Part shown: positions 22,569 to 33,400 of the stretch, piece by piece | Layout: every line of letters begins with the position of its first letter | Position numbering within the stretch: the stretch's first letter is position 1 | Origin: Notospermus geniculatus | Lineage: Eukaryota > Nemertea > Pilidiophora > Heteronemertea > Lineidae | Length of the DNA stretch: 64,000 nucleotides | Reading direction: 5' to 3' | Assembly (NCBI GenBank): GCA_002633025.1 | Contig: NMRB01000646.1 | Span: forward strand, 118,284 to 182,283 | Program-made: the position numbers and the translations under genes | Notes under the pieces: generated by a model | Seen by the model: the letters and a program-made list of their open reading frames with translations, nothing else | The model's database searches: none | Told to the model about the DNA's origin: nothing

Positions 22569-22679
22569 GGACCCTGTTTCATAAAGTAACTTTAAGTTTA
22601 TGGTACCTGTAACCAAATGGAAAATGCATTGAAGTTAATGGTACCATTAGCTAAAAGTCACTTTATGAAACAGGCCCCT
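22569..22679. mobile_element. Palindromic MITE, CCTGTTTCATAAAGT family
   Basis: ACCCTGTTTCATAAAGTAAC at the left is inverted as CACTTTATGAAACAGGCCCC at the right, with GGTACC motifs near the centre. Confidence 0.8.
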
Positions 22680-23868
22680 AACACAGATTTGACGTGACAA
22701 ATGTGATTGCTCGACATTTCGACTTTCTGCAGATTCATTCAACGGATAGCACTCGTTTGCAAGTAAAATAATTACTAGGACGTAAATTCCATATGGAAAT
22801 CAAATGATGCGATGTTAATATGGACATTGCTGATGATTCTCAGAATACGGTAGTTGTTGTAACAGCTGGGCAGCTGTGGGGATTCGTTGGTAATGGTAAA
22901 GCATGGGCAGTAGTCCGTCAGAAACTACGTACACTTTGATAATTACGGAACGATGTCAAAAGTTGAGACTAACTACAAAGAGCAGACTTAATTAAGGTTG
23001 GCTTATCTGCTTTAAAGTTATCTAATTAAAGTGTTCTCGTCATTGAAAGTTCTCATTGAAAGCTTATACATGTATGAAAAATTTACTAAATTCAAATTCA
23101 AAATTACAAACTTGATCTGACCAATCAAAAAATCTGTTACATGTCCCGAACGAATCATTACCATCATGGCGTCGGATGAAATTGCTGACTCGGTAATCCT
23201 CAAATTCACTAGCACATCATACATGTATTCAAATACATGTACATGTAGGCCTACATGTATTTGTTTGCACCTGTCAAAAGTGGTGAAAATGAGTTCTTCG
23301 AAAGCCCAAGTGCAGCATACCGAGTAAGTATCATTTAAATCAGCTGAAAATTCTAAATTTTGTTGCGAAACTGCGCCGCATCCGTATCAACAATGATGTT
23401 TGCAGCTGTGTGTACCATAAAATGGATTTTACTGCATCAAGTGGAGTAAATTTCACTGAACAACTGCTGGCCACGTTCAGGTCTATTCTTCAAATGATGA
23501 GTGAAGTGTCGTTGGTTAAAGCTGTGCGATCCACTGTCCACACTCAGTTGGAAGCTATTTCAATGCAAAGCCATTCACTCGGATACGTTGTAGTATGGAT
23601 CCGTTTAGTTTGAAAAGCACATCCAGTTTTTATATAAAGACATAAAACAATTGTCGTCCATCGCAGATTGCAAGTCGTCCATCGCAGATTGCAAGTCCTA
23701 TATTGTGTGAAGTAAAACAGATTCAATCTAATTTTAAACTTCTGTCATTTGAACCCATATGTTGCAATAACGTTTTTTGCTCTACTACTACTTTACGTGG
23801 TCAGTGAACAACGGCCGTCGCAGATAAAAATGACTCTCAGCAAATCTATGTGGCCAATGTAAAGACTA
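22680..23868. other. Intergenic, nothing recognised
   Basis: No gene-like frame was seen. A 20 bp direct duplication containing GTCCATCGCAGATTGCAAG occurs twice near 23655-23697. Confidence 0.4.
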
Positions 23869-24008
23869 GCGCACATTTGCGGCAAAACTCAATGCGTTAG
23901 GGATGTTTTTAAAGTCGACTGACCCAATGGTGTCGACTCGTCATTCAACCAGGACAGTCGATTTTAACAGACACCCCTAACGCATTGAGTTTTGTCGGAC
24001 ATGTGCGC
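23869..24008. mobile_element. MITE with GCGCACAT ends, TA target
   Basis: GCGCACATTTGCGGCAAAAC at the left pairs with GTTTTGTCGGACATGTGCGC at the right, followed inward by TCAATGCGTTAGGG and its complement. TA flanks both ends. Confidence 0.85.
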
Positions 24009-24269
24009 TAAGCTTAAAGCAGGGTTCACTGGCGCACGGATCCGGTCCGTTTTCAGTCCGTTTGCTCCTAGTTTTCCGGATAGGACAACGCAAAAGTGAG
24101 TTTGATCGATTTTTTAACATACATGTATTATCCCCAGTTCTGTTAGTAGGCCTACTGCAAACCAGCGATAGAGAAAACTTAAAAAGTTTAAAACTTTTGT
24201 AAGTAAATAATTAGTATTGGTAGATTTTGACACGATACGCATGCCGTGAATAAAAAACGAACGTTTAAT

Positions 24270-24493
24270 TGCTCTACCTCCTCGTGGAGTTTGTCGAGTT
24301 GTCGCCAAAGCTAACATATCGCTTACAAAATATTAATGATGTTTATTTACTTGAACCAGGCCAGGGCGAAAAAGATTGGTGGTGGGATTTGTTCGTCATC
24401 GGAATAAAGGAAAACGTAATTTCACTAAACAAAGCTGTCATTGACAGACTGTGGTTGGGTTGCATTGGCAAACGCAGTTGGAACGAAATCGTC
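24270..24493 (+). promoter_or_regulatory. Upstream block of gene C, interrupted by a MITE
   Basis: Aligns with 4235-4455 upstream of gene A: TTTCACTAAACAAA, TTGACAGACTGT, TTGGCAAACG and GGAACGAAATCGTC. The homology resumes after the MITE at about 24758 (AGCAGCCGGTTCGTATT) and there also matches gene B's flank. Confidence 0.5.
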
Positions 24494-24753
24494 AAGGGAA
24501 TAAGAAATAAAAGTGGAAAATAAGAAGTGGGAAAGTTTGGAATTTTGTGCGAATTTTTCAATTTCTCAAATTGGGAGAAAAGTTTTTCCCATTTTGAGAA
24601 ATATCGCCCGGAAAGTCAGACAGTTAAGAAATCAATCATATTGAGAAAATTTCTCAAAATGGGAAAAAAATTCTAATTTGGGAAATTGAAAAATTCGCGC
24701 AAAATTCCAAAATTTCCCACTTCTTATTTTCCACTTTTGTTTCTATCTCCCTT
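24494..24753. mobile_element. MITE with AAGGGA ends and CGTC target duplication
   Basis: The left end AAGGGAATAAGAAATAAAAG pairs with CTTTTGTTTCTATCTCCCTT. CGTC flanks both sides. Inside, ATTTCTCAAAATGGGAAAA and its inverse recur. Gene A's homologous flank lacks the element and keeps a single GTC, so it serves as an empty site. A left-truncated relative is at 33605-33860. Confidence 0.88.
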
Positions 24754-24972
24754 CGTCTTAAATAGCAGCCGGTTCGTATTATTTGTATTTATTTCTGTCG
24801 GAACTGCATTGTTACGTATCAATTCTTTGTGTTACTTTCAATTTACAGTGGACAGAGCACTATGGAACTTGAGAATAAGATATAGAGACTAAGGAATTGT
24901 GAGAATATTCCAAGGAAACGCCCAAACGGTGAAGTTTGTATTTGACGGTAAAATGGACGTGGATGTGGAAGT

Positions 24973-25067
24973 GATAGTATACATGTAAGTAAAGTCGTCT
25001 CAGAATTTCGCAAATTTTCGACCCCCAAAAATTTGCGAAATTCGGAGACGACTTTACTTATACTATC
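24973..25067. repeat. Hairpin-forming palindrome
   Basis: Arms GATAGTATA, AGTAAAGTCGTCTC and AATTTCGCAAATTTT are mirrored by their complements around a 9 bp loop. It lies upstream of gene C and is probably a small MITE. Confidence 0.85.
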
Positions 25068-25138
25068 ATTTTGTGTGTCGTTTTTTTTGTGCTCTATGTT
25101 GGATGTGAGAATGAGATGATACAATAGACCAGAGGAAA

Positions 25139-25190
25139 TCCAAGGAAATCTCTTTATGTGATCAACCTGGAACTGCTATAACGGAAACTC
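25139..25190. repeat. Single unit related to the 47 bp array of gene B
   Basis: AAGGAAATCTCTTTATGTGA followed by TCAACCTGGAACTGCTA is the reverse complement of the array unit. Its place relative to gene C (about 500 bp before the ATG) matches the array's place relative to gene B. Confidence 0.75.
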
Positions 25191-25639
25191 TCAGAAATTT
25201 CCAGCAGTGTCCTGTTGTAGCACACGAAACGCTGTGAAATATCTGCGTCATCAAACAGTAAAAGAGGAAACGCACAGATATTTTTACATGTACGGTATGT
25301 TCAATGGAAATACAAATAGTTTTGAAATTTGTGCGTGGTTAACTGATAAACAGAAAAAAGGAAGGAACTTATTGCTATAATTGTCCTTTGCAACCAGTCA
25401 ACGAGGAATGTATTTAGAAATCTGGTACATGTTTGGATTTGGTGAAACTGTCCATTAAACTGTGGGATTCCATTTTCTTGGCAACTTGAAAAGGTTTTGT
25501 AGTCAGGCAGCGACAAAAACGACAAAAATCAATTTCGTTGCCTGTGTGAAATTTCTGATACGTCAGTAGTCATAGGAATATAAAGGAATAGTCACAGGAA
25601 TATAAGGGGCTCATTCGGATTAGGGCTTAACATACTCTC

Positions 25640-25678
25640 AGGATAAAGGCAGATGATCTTCGTAATCTCTCTGTAAAA
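25640..25678 (+). promoter_or_regulatory. Proximal promoter / leader of channel gene C
   Basis: GGATAAAGGCAGATGATCTT followed by CGTAATCTCTCTGTAAAA runs straight into the ATG and is shared with gene B (TATAAAGGCAGA) and partly gene A (GCAGATGATCTACATACC). GATAAA is a weaker TATA variant than in B. Confidence 0.45.
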
Positions 25679-28600
25679 ATGTTCTGGAATCGTTGCGTCG
25701 TGATTTTACCACTTCTGCTGTGTATTCAAGTCATCGGAACGAATGCCGAGGAAGGTAACGTTGAAAAGCTACTTCCTTTGTTTTACAACATCAGGGACCT
25801 TAATGACGAAGCTCTCGTAACATCAGGCCATCGCTATGGAGTGCGTAAACTATTGACCATCTGCGGGCAACCTATTTTTCACCATCAGCCTGACAAAGGA
25901 TTTGCGTATCCTTAAAGTTACGGGACTTTTTGAATAAGGTCCTTGCTTTGGCGCGAGGGGGGGTGATATATGAAAACATATGAAAAACATAAAGCGACAA
26001 AATTTTCTGTGGTGCTGCATCTGTAATAGGTTCATAACATATCATATGGGTTTCAACCTTGGCCTACTTTAAGGTCACAGAGGTCAAACTTTCATAAAAA
26101 CCACGAGGAACATGTGAAAAACACATTTATGGACATATTCCTTGACTATTTCTGATAAAATGAAGACATTGTGTGTGTGGTGTATCTGTAACAGCTTCAT
26201 ATCATATCACATAGCTTTTGACCTTGACCTACTTTTCAAGGTCAGGACTCAAACTTTAAAAAGACAAGATTCTGATACAATGTTGCAACTACTGTTGCCT
26301 GCGTTTCATCTGGAGAACCTGAACCTGAAACTTTGAAATGTATTAGGTACCGGGTACTCAACCACGATATGCGCAACACCCTTGGAATTTCGATCCAACT
26401 TTCGCCAAGGGTCGATGTGTTAAAAACACATGAAAAAGAACCATGTCACCGTAAGTTCCTATCAAATGCGGGGAGGTATGCGATGGGCTCCACATCGACA
26501 TTGTTTTGAATTCATCTATGTTTTAGTATAGTTCATCGTTTTAGCTCTCTGCCTCTTCTTGTAGTGTTCATTTCGATACATTTTTAATTTGTACTCAATA
26601 AAATTTTGAAATTGATATACATGTACACGTACATGAAACATTGTTGAGGAAACCTTTAAAAAATAAAAATGCAACGAATTCATTAAGTGGATTTTATGAA
26701 AGTTTACCTGACATGCATCTAAGCTACCTGTGTTTTTTTCTTTGTTGTTGTTGTTGTTGTTTGCTTTGGAGGGGTTCTCCGCTTTACAAAAAGATTACAG
26801 CAAATTTTAAGGCGCTGACTGTGTGCCATCGCGAACGAGACAGTGAGACTTGTATCAAAATGATTTTCTTTTGCTATATACCTTTCCAACAAATATGGCG
26901 GCCTACGGCCTATGGCGGCATAAGGTTTGGTATAACAAGAGGCTATTGCATTGGACGTGGCTGACTTCCGCTGTCTCCTCATAATGCATTGTGGTGTGGT
27001 TCACTACGTTTTTAACTTATCACACCAGTACAACATTGTGAGGAGACATACCACCAACTCAGTGTCAGAGAGCTTAAACAGAACTTCTCTACTGCAGTAA
27101 CACTGTCAGCAGAGGCGAGGATCCAACGGATGCTGAAGTCATTGCCAAATTATGAACGAAAGGCCCGCCCTGTAAAGGACAGTTCCAAGCCCATGATAGT
27201 CTACATAATATTTATTCCTTCGAGTTTGATAAAACTTGTAAGTATTGTCCAAAGGCTTATTGGTTCCACAAAAATCTGCCCTTTTCGGAACGAACATCTC
27301 ATGATCTGACAGCAACGTCGTGTTTATTATAGACATCGTGCGAAAGTCGGCCATCACAGGTCAGAACGGGTAAACAAACCTTGGGCCTAGTGCATTGTAC
27401 AGACGGTAAGCACAGGAGCCAATTGTACAAATGCACTAGGCCCCCTAGGCCGAGCCCTTCTGAGCTGTCATGGCCGACTTTCGCCGGATGTCTATTGCAG
27501 AATGCACAATGATGCGAGCGGGGGACTCGCAAACGAAGAAGGATGGGGATGGAGATTTCAATATTTTTTTCCTTTTTTAGGATGATGAGCATGAGAAAAT
27601 ATCGCTTGCAGCCTACTTTGACCAGGTGAGAGTAAGCCTCGTTCACACAAATGTGTTCTTCCTTCGTCTCCCAGCTTCTGCGAACAAAATCAACGTTTCT
27701 ACGTTCGAGTTCCGTACCAAGGTTGAAGGAAGCAGTTTTATATTCTTCATCCACAGGAGTAGGAAACAGTTTTATATTCTCCTTTCCACAGAAGTAGGAA
27801 GCAGTTTTATATTCTCCTTCCACAGGAGTAGGAAGAAGTTTTATATTCTCCTTCCCACAGAAGTAGGAAGCAGTTTTATATTCTCCTTCCACAGGAGTAG
27901 GAAGCAGTTTTCTTCCACAGGAATAGGAAGCAGTTTTATATTCTCCTTCCACAGGAGTTGGAAGCAATTTTTTATTTTCCTTCAACAGGAGTAGAAGGCA
28001 GTTTCATATTCTCCTTCCACAGGAGTAGTAGGCAGTTTCATATTCTCCTTCCACAGGAGTAGTAGGCAGTTTCATATTCTCCTTCCACAGGAGTAGTAGG
28101 CAGTTTCATATTCTCCTTCCACAGGAGTAGTAGGCAGTTTCATATTCTCCTTCCACAGGAGTAGTAGGCAGTTTTATATTCTCCTTCCACAGGAATAGGA
28201 AGCAGTTTTATATTCTCCTTCCACAGGCGTAGGAAGCAGTTTTATATTCTCCTTCCACAGGAGTATGAAGCGTTTTACATTCTCCTTCCATAGGAGTTGG
28301 AATTTTTTATTTTATATTCCGCAATATTTTTTCATCTTACACAATAATGCAGTGCATTCTCCGGTCTCATCTCCTATTCCAGTATTGGTATGATGAATAC
28401 CTTAAGTGGAATACCTCCGATTATGGCGGGCAGGAGAAGGTCATTGTAACTAATAAGTTCATTTGGACGCCAGATACGATCTACGCTGACAGGTGGGTGG
28501 TCATAATATGACTTGGGAAATATCAAATTGGCAGTAGCCCACTTTTAATCTCTGTAGCCTACTTTATTTCCAAATTTAACATGACAACCTATGTTTTTCA

Positions 28601-29720
28601 TATTTCCACTATTAAATCACACGAAGCATTCTTTAAGTTGCACTTCATCGCATCATTTCACATTATATTTCTGGTCAATGGAACGCCAAGCCCTTTGCTA
28701 GCAGACATCTTGCCGAAATTAGGTCATCACCATGGGAATTCTCTTCCAGAGTGACAGATGATTGGTTCTTTCATCGTTATGGAAGAAATCACCATGACGA
28801 TGACCTAATTTTGGCAAGATGGCTGCTGCAAGCAAAACTCACCTACATGTAGACGGTAATCTTTTCTATCGTCATCTTTCAGCCTCGGCGGCGTGAACGA
28901 CGTTTCCTACAAGTTGGGCGAAGTCAACATTGTTGTACACCACGACGGACGATGTACATGGCATTCAACCCGTGTGTTCACCCGGACATGTAATCTAGAC
29001 ATGACGTTCTTCCCGTTCGACACCCAGATCTGTCGATTTAGATTTCAGAGTCGAAGTCACGACCGTCAGTTGGTACATCTAGCTGTGGGAAATCGATCAG
29101 GCGCAGATGCTCCTCTGGAGGCCCTGGTGAATTCTGGAGATGGACAATGGTACTTCATCGAAGCTGATGCAAAAATTCGCGTGGATGCCAGTAAAAACTG
29201 GTCATATTATCAATTTACCCTCGAAATGAAGAGGAAGCCGTCCTATTTCATCATTAACATCTTGGGACCATGTATCCTTATTTCTCTAATGATTCCCGTT
29301 ATGTTTTATCTGCCTGCTGATTCTGGCGAGAGGGTCTCAATGGGCGTGACGATCCTGCTAGCGTTCTCCGTGTTCCAAATGGTTGTCGCTGATAGCCTGC
29401 CAAAGACCAGTGACAGCACCCCAATCATAGGTAAGATTTAAGAAAAGAAAAATTTCTTAGATAACATTCAAATCATATTCTCTCCAACTTTTGCTCTGAT
29501 AAGAGAAACTTCCTTTTCAGTAATATTCATCATGACGTTAATGGCTACGTCAGCAGCATCAATCATTTCAACCGTTGTAGTGGTACATATGCATCTGCGA
29601 GGGGGCGCCACCATGCCAAGATGGCTGCGTTTTCTCGTTCACATCATGGCAAAGATCACGTGCATGTCCAAATACGATAGGCCTACTCTTCTAGCCTACA
29701 GCTTGGAGGAATTATACTGA
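25679..29720 (+). CDS. Channel gene C: Cys-loop subunit truncated after M3
   Basis: Same exon plan as A and B: 25679-25754, 27098-27237, 27581-27625, 28383-28492, 28883-29430 and 29521-29720. The joined frame is open and in phase, 372 residues. Signal peptide starts MFWNRCVVILPLLLC. The 45 bp exon reads DDEHEKISLAAYFDQ, followed by WTPDTIYADS, Cys-loop CNLDMTFFPFDTQIC, pore GERVSMGVTILLAF and M3. After KITCMSKYD the sequence leaves the family and stops at a TGA inside a 41 bp palindrome. The amphipathic helix and M4, present in A, B and D, are missing and not found downstream. Without M4 a normal channel is unlikely, so C is either a recent pseudogene or makes a shortened, possibly dominant-negative, product. 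Loop B is FQSR, with no aromatic. Confidence 0.85.
27728..28310. repeat. 34 bp minisatellite in intron 3 of gene C
   Basis: About 17 direct units of about 34 bp built on GGAAGCAGTTTTATATTCTC and CTTCCACAGGAGTA, with variants (GTAGTAGGCAGTTTCATATT). Each unit contains a pyrimidine tract ending in CACAG, which resembles a 3' splice site. A 228-codon minus-strand open frame across it is a by-product of the repeat. Confidence 0.95.
28694..28836. mobile_element. Inverted-repeat element in intron 4 of gene C
   Basis: CATCTTGCCGAAATTAGGTC at the left pairs with GACCTAATTTTGGCAAGATG at the right, with further pairing around ATCACCATG. About 140 bp, no coding capacity. Confidence 0.8.
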
Positions 29721-29742
29721 CTGTCAGTATAATTCCTCCAAG
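29702..29742. mobile_element. 41 bp palindromic insertion, 7 bp target duplication
   Basis: Two perfect 20 bp arms, CTTGGAGGAATTATACTGAC and its complement, are separated by a single T. CCTACAG flanks both sides exactly (29695-29701 and 29743-29749). The same arms, 4 bp longer, form the element at 48851-48901. It supplies the stop codon of gene C. Confidence 0.9.
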
Positions 29743-30329
29743 CCTACAGGTACAGACCCGGGACTGCCGTTCTGACGTTACGGATCAACGTCAGCCCAAA
29801 CTAGAGTCTGGCGAGATCGATGTAATATAGTGTTCCTGAATATTAATGTGTCCCTTTACTATTTCCCTTAAATTTCACCCCATCTTACAAATTGGCCGGC
29901 CGGCCTACTAACAGAGGGATGCAGCTAAGACCGATTGGAGGACACTATTCTTTTTTAATGTATGGGGCCGGACCATGTTACTGTTCCAGCCCGTCTAGAT
30001 AAACTTAAGAGACAAAACCTGTGAACAGTTTGTTTAGCTGGTGACGAAAGCGCCAGACGCACCTTAAATATAGCTATTGATTGATTATTTCTATGGTCTT
30101 AATGTATAAAAATGGTCGTTATTATGCGAACTAGGATTTATCTTTTTAGCAACAAAAGTAAAATATCTTTCGAGAAATGAGGTTAAAATGCCTTCGGCAA
30201 TATTCTTATGCATTTTATTTCCACACGCAGGTTGAGATACTTTTCAAATCGGGAATACATGTAGTTTTAATTGGCTACCGCTGCCAATCGGGTCAGCATT
30301 GTGTTCAATGAACAGCGCCGCATCACTTG

Positions 30330-30404
30330 TAGCCTGGTTCCCTGGCCACCGTCTAGATGGCGCTGCGGAGACGGTGCGTAGACGGTGGCCAGAGAACCAG
30401 GCTA
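30330..30404. mobile_element. 75 bp palindromic element 3' of gene D
   Basis: Ends TAGCCTGGTTC and GAACCAGGCTA are inverted and continue through CTGGCCACCGTCTA. CATCACTTG flanks both sides exactly (9 bp; read as 7 bp if the terminal bases belong to the element). It lies 74-148 bp past gene D's stop codon and so may be in its 3' UTR. Confidence 0.88.
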
Positions 30405-30477
30405 CATCACTTGCGGCGCCGTTTTTGGCACTATGGGTCAGTGCCGTAGCTAATGTTTGTATAGAGTGCACGCTAGT

Positions 30478-33400
30478 TCAACCCTCCGACGGTGGGGGAA
30501 TCGGTACAGCTGCGAAGAAACCAAAGAAAGCAACAACGCCAACGATATTAATTAAAAAATAAATGATCATGAAAAACCTGTCTAGAATTCTCGCCACCTC
30601 TTTCCACTGCTGCTTTAATTCCTTTTTCTTCGCCAATTCCTGTTTGAATTTGAAATAGTTATTCAGGGCATCATTGATATGCGACAAATAATATGTTACT
30701 TTCTCTGACTCGGTTTGCATTGAAATGGTTGGTTTGTGTGCATTAGTTTGGTTCACGACCGATAGGTGGATGTCATATTGCGACTTCTTACGTCTGGCGG
30801 TGGAGTTATTCCGGCACGCGATTGATGGGACGCCATTGTGTTCTTCCGTTTGGAGGTAACTTGCCGTTGATGCTCTCCTGCTGGCGAGAAACGCCTCTGC
30901 ATCCGCCGACCGATTTGTCCTGGCCACTGCCGACTCGTACATGAAGACGATTCTTGCTAGACATTCGATGACAACGAAATGGACCCACCTTGGCATCGTG
31001 GATTCCCCACGGAGGTGAATTTGTAGAACAATCACCGACAACGCTATGGAAATGGCAGAGGTACCCATCAGGATGATGATGTAGAGAACTGAAACGAGAT
31101 GTTGAAATAATATGAAAAGTCCACAGTGACTTCGGTGTCGTACAGGGTCTGCATACCTTTGGGGAACTCCCCCCAAACCCCGCGTCCATTAGAACGCTAA
31201 TTTTCTTTTCCACCCGTTTTGTTTTGGTCGTTCGGAAAGTTCGTATTCGGTCTGTAGATGAAGTACACTAAAATGGATTCGTTGCTGTAACTCCAGCTCA
31301 CACAGAAAAATATTCATCTCCACTTGAGATAAGTGCTGTCTTGAAGCCCTTTGAAACACAAATATCTTGTATTTGAGATAATAATATCTCGAATCGAGAA
31401 AGCATCTGTCTAGTGGCAAAACCTGATATATTTGTGACTCTACCTGAGACAAATAGCGTGTTAAGCCTCCCGATACGCAACGTATCTCACGCTTGAGATA
31501 TCAATAACATCGAATCGAGATATTGGTCATCGCAAATAAACTAGATCAGTGGGCGGGCCACCAGTTGGGCCTGACGAGATAACAGTGTAACAGAGTTGCA
31601 ATTTGCAAAAAAATATTACAGAAACGCTGACTTACGAAAGCAAACACATAAGAATATTGATAAACTATTGTTTGAAATCTGAGATACAAATTATAGGTTG
31701 TGAATGTTTCCCTTTCAGAATTATAAAGACAATAATTGTACAGCGTTGGTTTTCTCTCAACCAATACCATGCAAAAGATTCTCTGTGCTGTGCATTGGTC
31801 TACCCTATCAAACTCAACTCTACACAGCTTCTCGGCCTATTGGCTAAGTTGCATTTTAAGAGTTGCGGTCTTTTTGCATTGCGACAGTTAAGCAATCAAG
31901 GCCAAATAACTCTACTAAGGGTTGATGCAACCATGTGGTCGGTTACAAACAACCCAACAGTTGGGTTGAAAGATCCAACAATTGGGGTTGATAAAGAACT
32001 CAACTGTCGGGTTGATACAAACAATCCATAAGTTCATAAAATCAAAATGAAGGTCATCTCATCTGTCTCCATCCTGGGAACCCAGGGCATTTCCACTCTG
32101 CATAGCGCGTTACAATGCCCTGGGGAAACCCACCCCGTTTCTGTGGGGAAGAGGGCTGTACTAGTTCCACAGCGAAAAGGCGCCAATTTCAACAGGGCCT
32201 CGGACGTGCGAGTAGGGGAGTGCGTTTTAGAGGACCTGTTGCAAGAGGATGATCTGTCTCCAGAGAAGAGCACAAAATATCATCCAGAATATTTGACTGG
32301 GGACAGTCGAAATGAACCTCGTTTCAACTGAACACATTTCAGTCTCAAATAGAGACCACTGTTAACTCATATCGAGACGGCCGTCATCTCAGCTGGCAGA
32401 TTTGACTTGAGACAGTCCTATCTCTACATGAAACATAAGTTATTCGTACTGAGATTCAAAGATCTCAACTTGAGATACAAAAGTAACTTCTTTTACGGAC
32501 AAGCGTTCAAGACATTTTTATCTCAAGCTGAGATGAATATTTTTCTGTGTGCTCAACCAATCAGAAATTATCTCATTTGTTGCGGGGTTATTTTGAGAAA
32601 TAAACACTGCCAATCAGGAGGCTGCATTTCATTTTGCATCGGTGTGAACGCGGAAAATTCCTCCTGGAATCGAAGTCCGGCTGCCATTTTCCCACTGGAT
32701 TAAGTCTTTGTGAAGGATTATGTCGCAATCCCTCACTATCACCGTTGAGAATGCATGGGATTTGTATTGAAGACTTCGGTTTCTTGGACGTTCTCCACTG
32801 GTACACAGGTGTTTATGACTGAGAATGCCTCCCGAACGTTGGCGGACACTCAAAAATAGAGCAACATCAGTGCCACCGGGGGACAGAGAAAAATACTACA
32901 CATACAACATGCCAGCTTACCAATGACGGGCGTAGCATCACTGGTGTTTGGCAAGGCCTCCGAAACCACCATCTGGAACACAGAGAATGCCAATAGAATG
33001 GTCACCCCCATCGACACTTTCTCTCCAGAATGCGGCGGCAGGTAAAACATAAGGGGTATGAGAAGCGAGATCACGATGCACGGACCGAGAATGTTCAAGA
33101 TGAAGTACGTCGGTTTCCGCTTCATAGTGAATGTCACTTTGTAGTATGACCAATCCAAATACGGTTCGACGAACACCGACGCTTCGGCTTTGACGAAATT
33201 CCATTGGCCGTCTTTTGACCTCATTAATTCATCCAATAGGATCGATTCCTGTTGTCCGTCAACAAGTTTGACAGCCATTGTCAAAGATGGCCGATGTTGG
33301 GTCCGACTTTCAAACCGGAAGTAGCATTGTTGCGTGTCGTAGGGAAAGTAGGTCATGTCCAAATTGCATGCGCGGACGAAGACACGGTTTGAGTACCACG

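Noticed and set aside
27299-27985. 228-codon minus-strand frame, the second longest in the window
   Set aside because: It reads through the 34 bp minisatellite and intron sequence of gene C. The repeated peptide is a product of the repeat and there is no domain.
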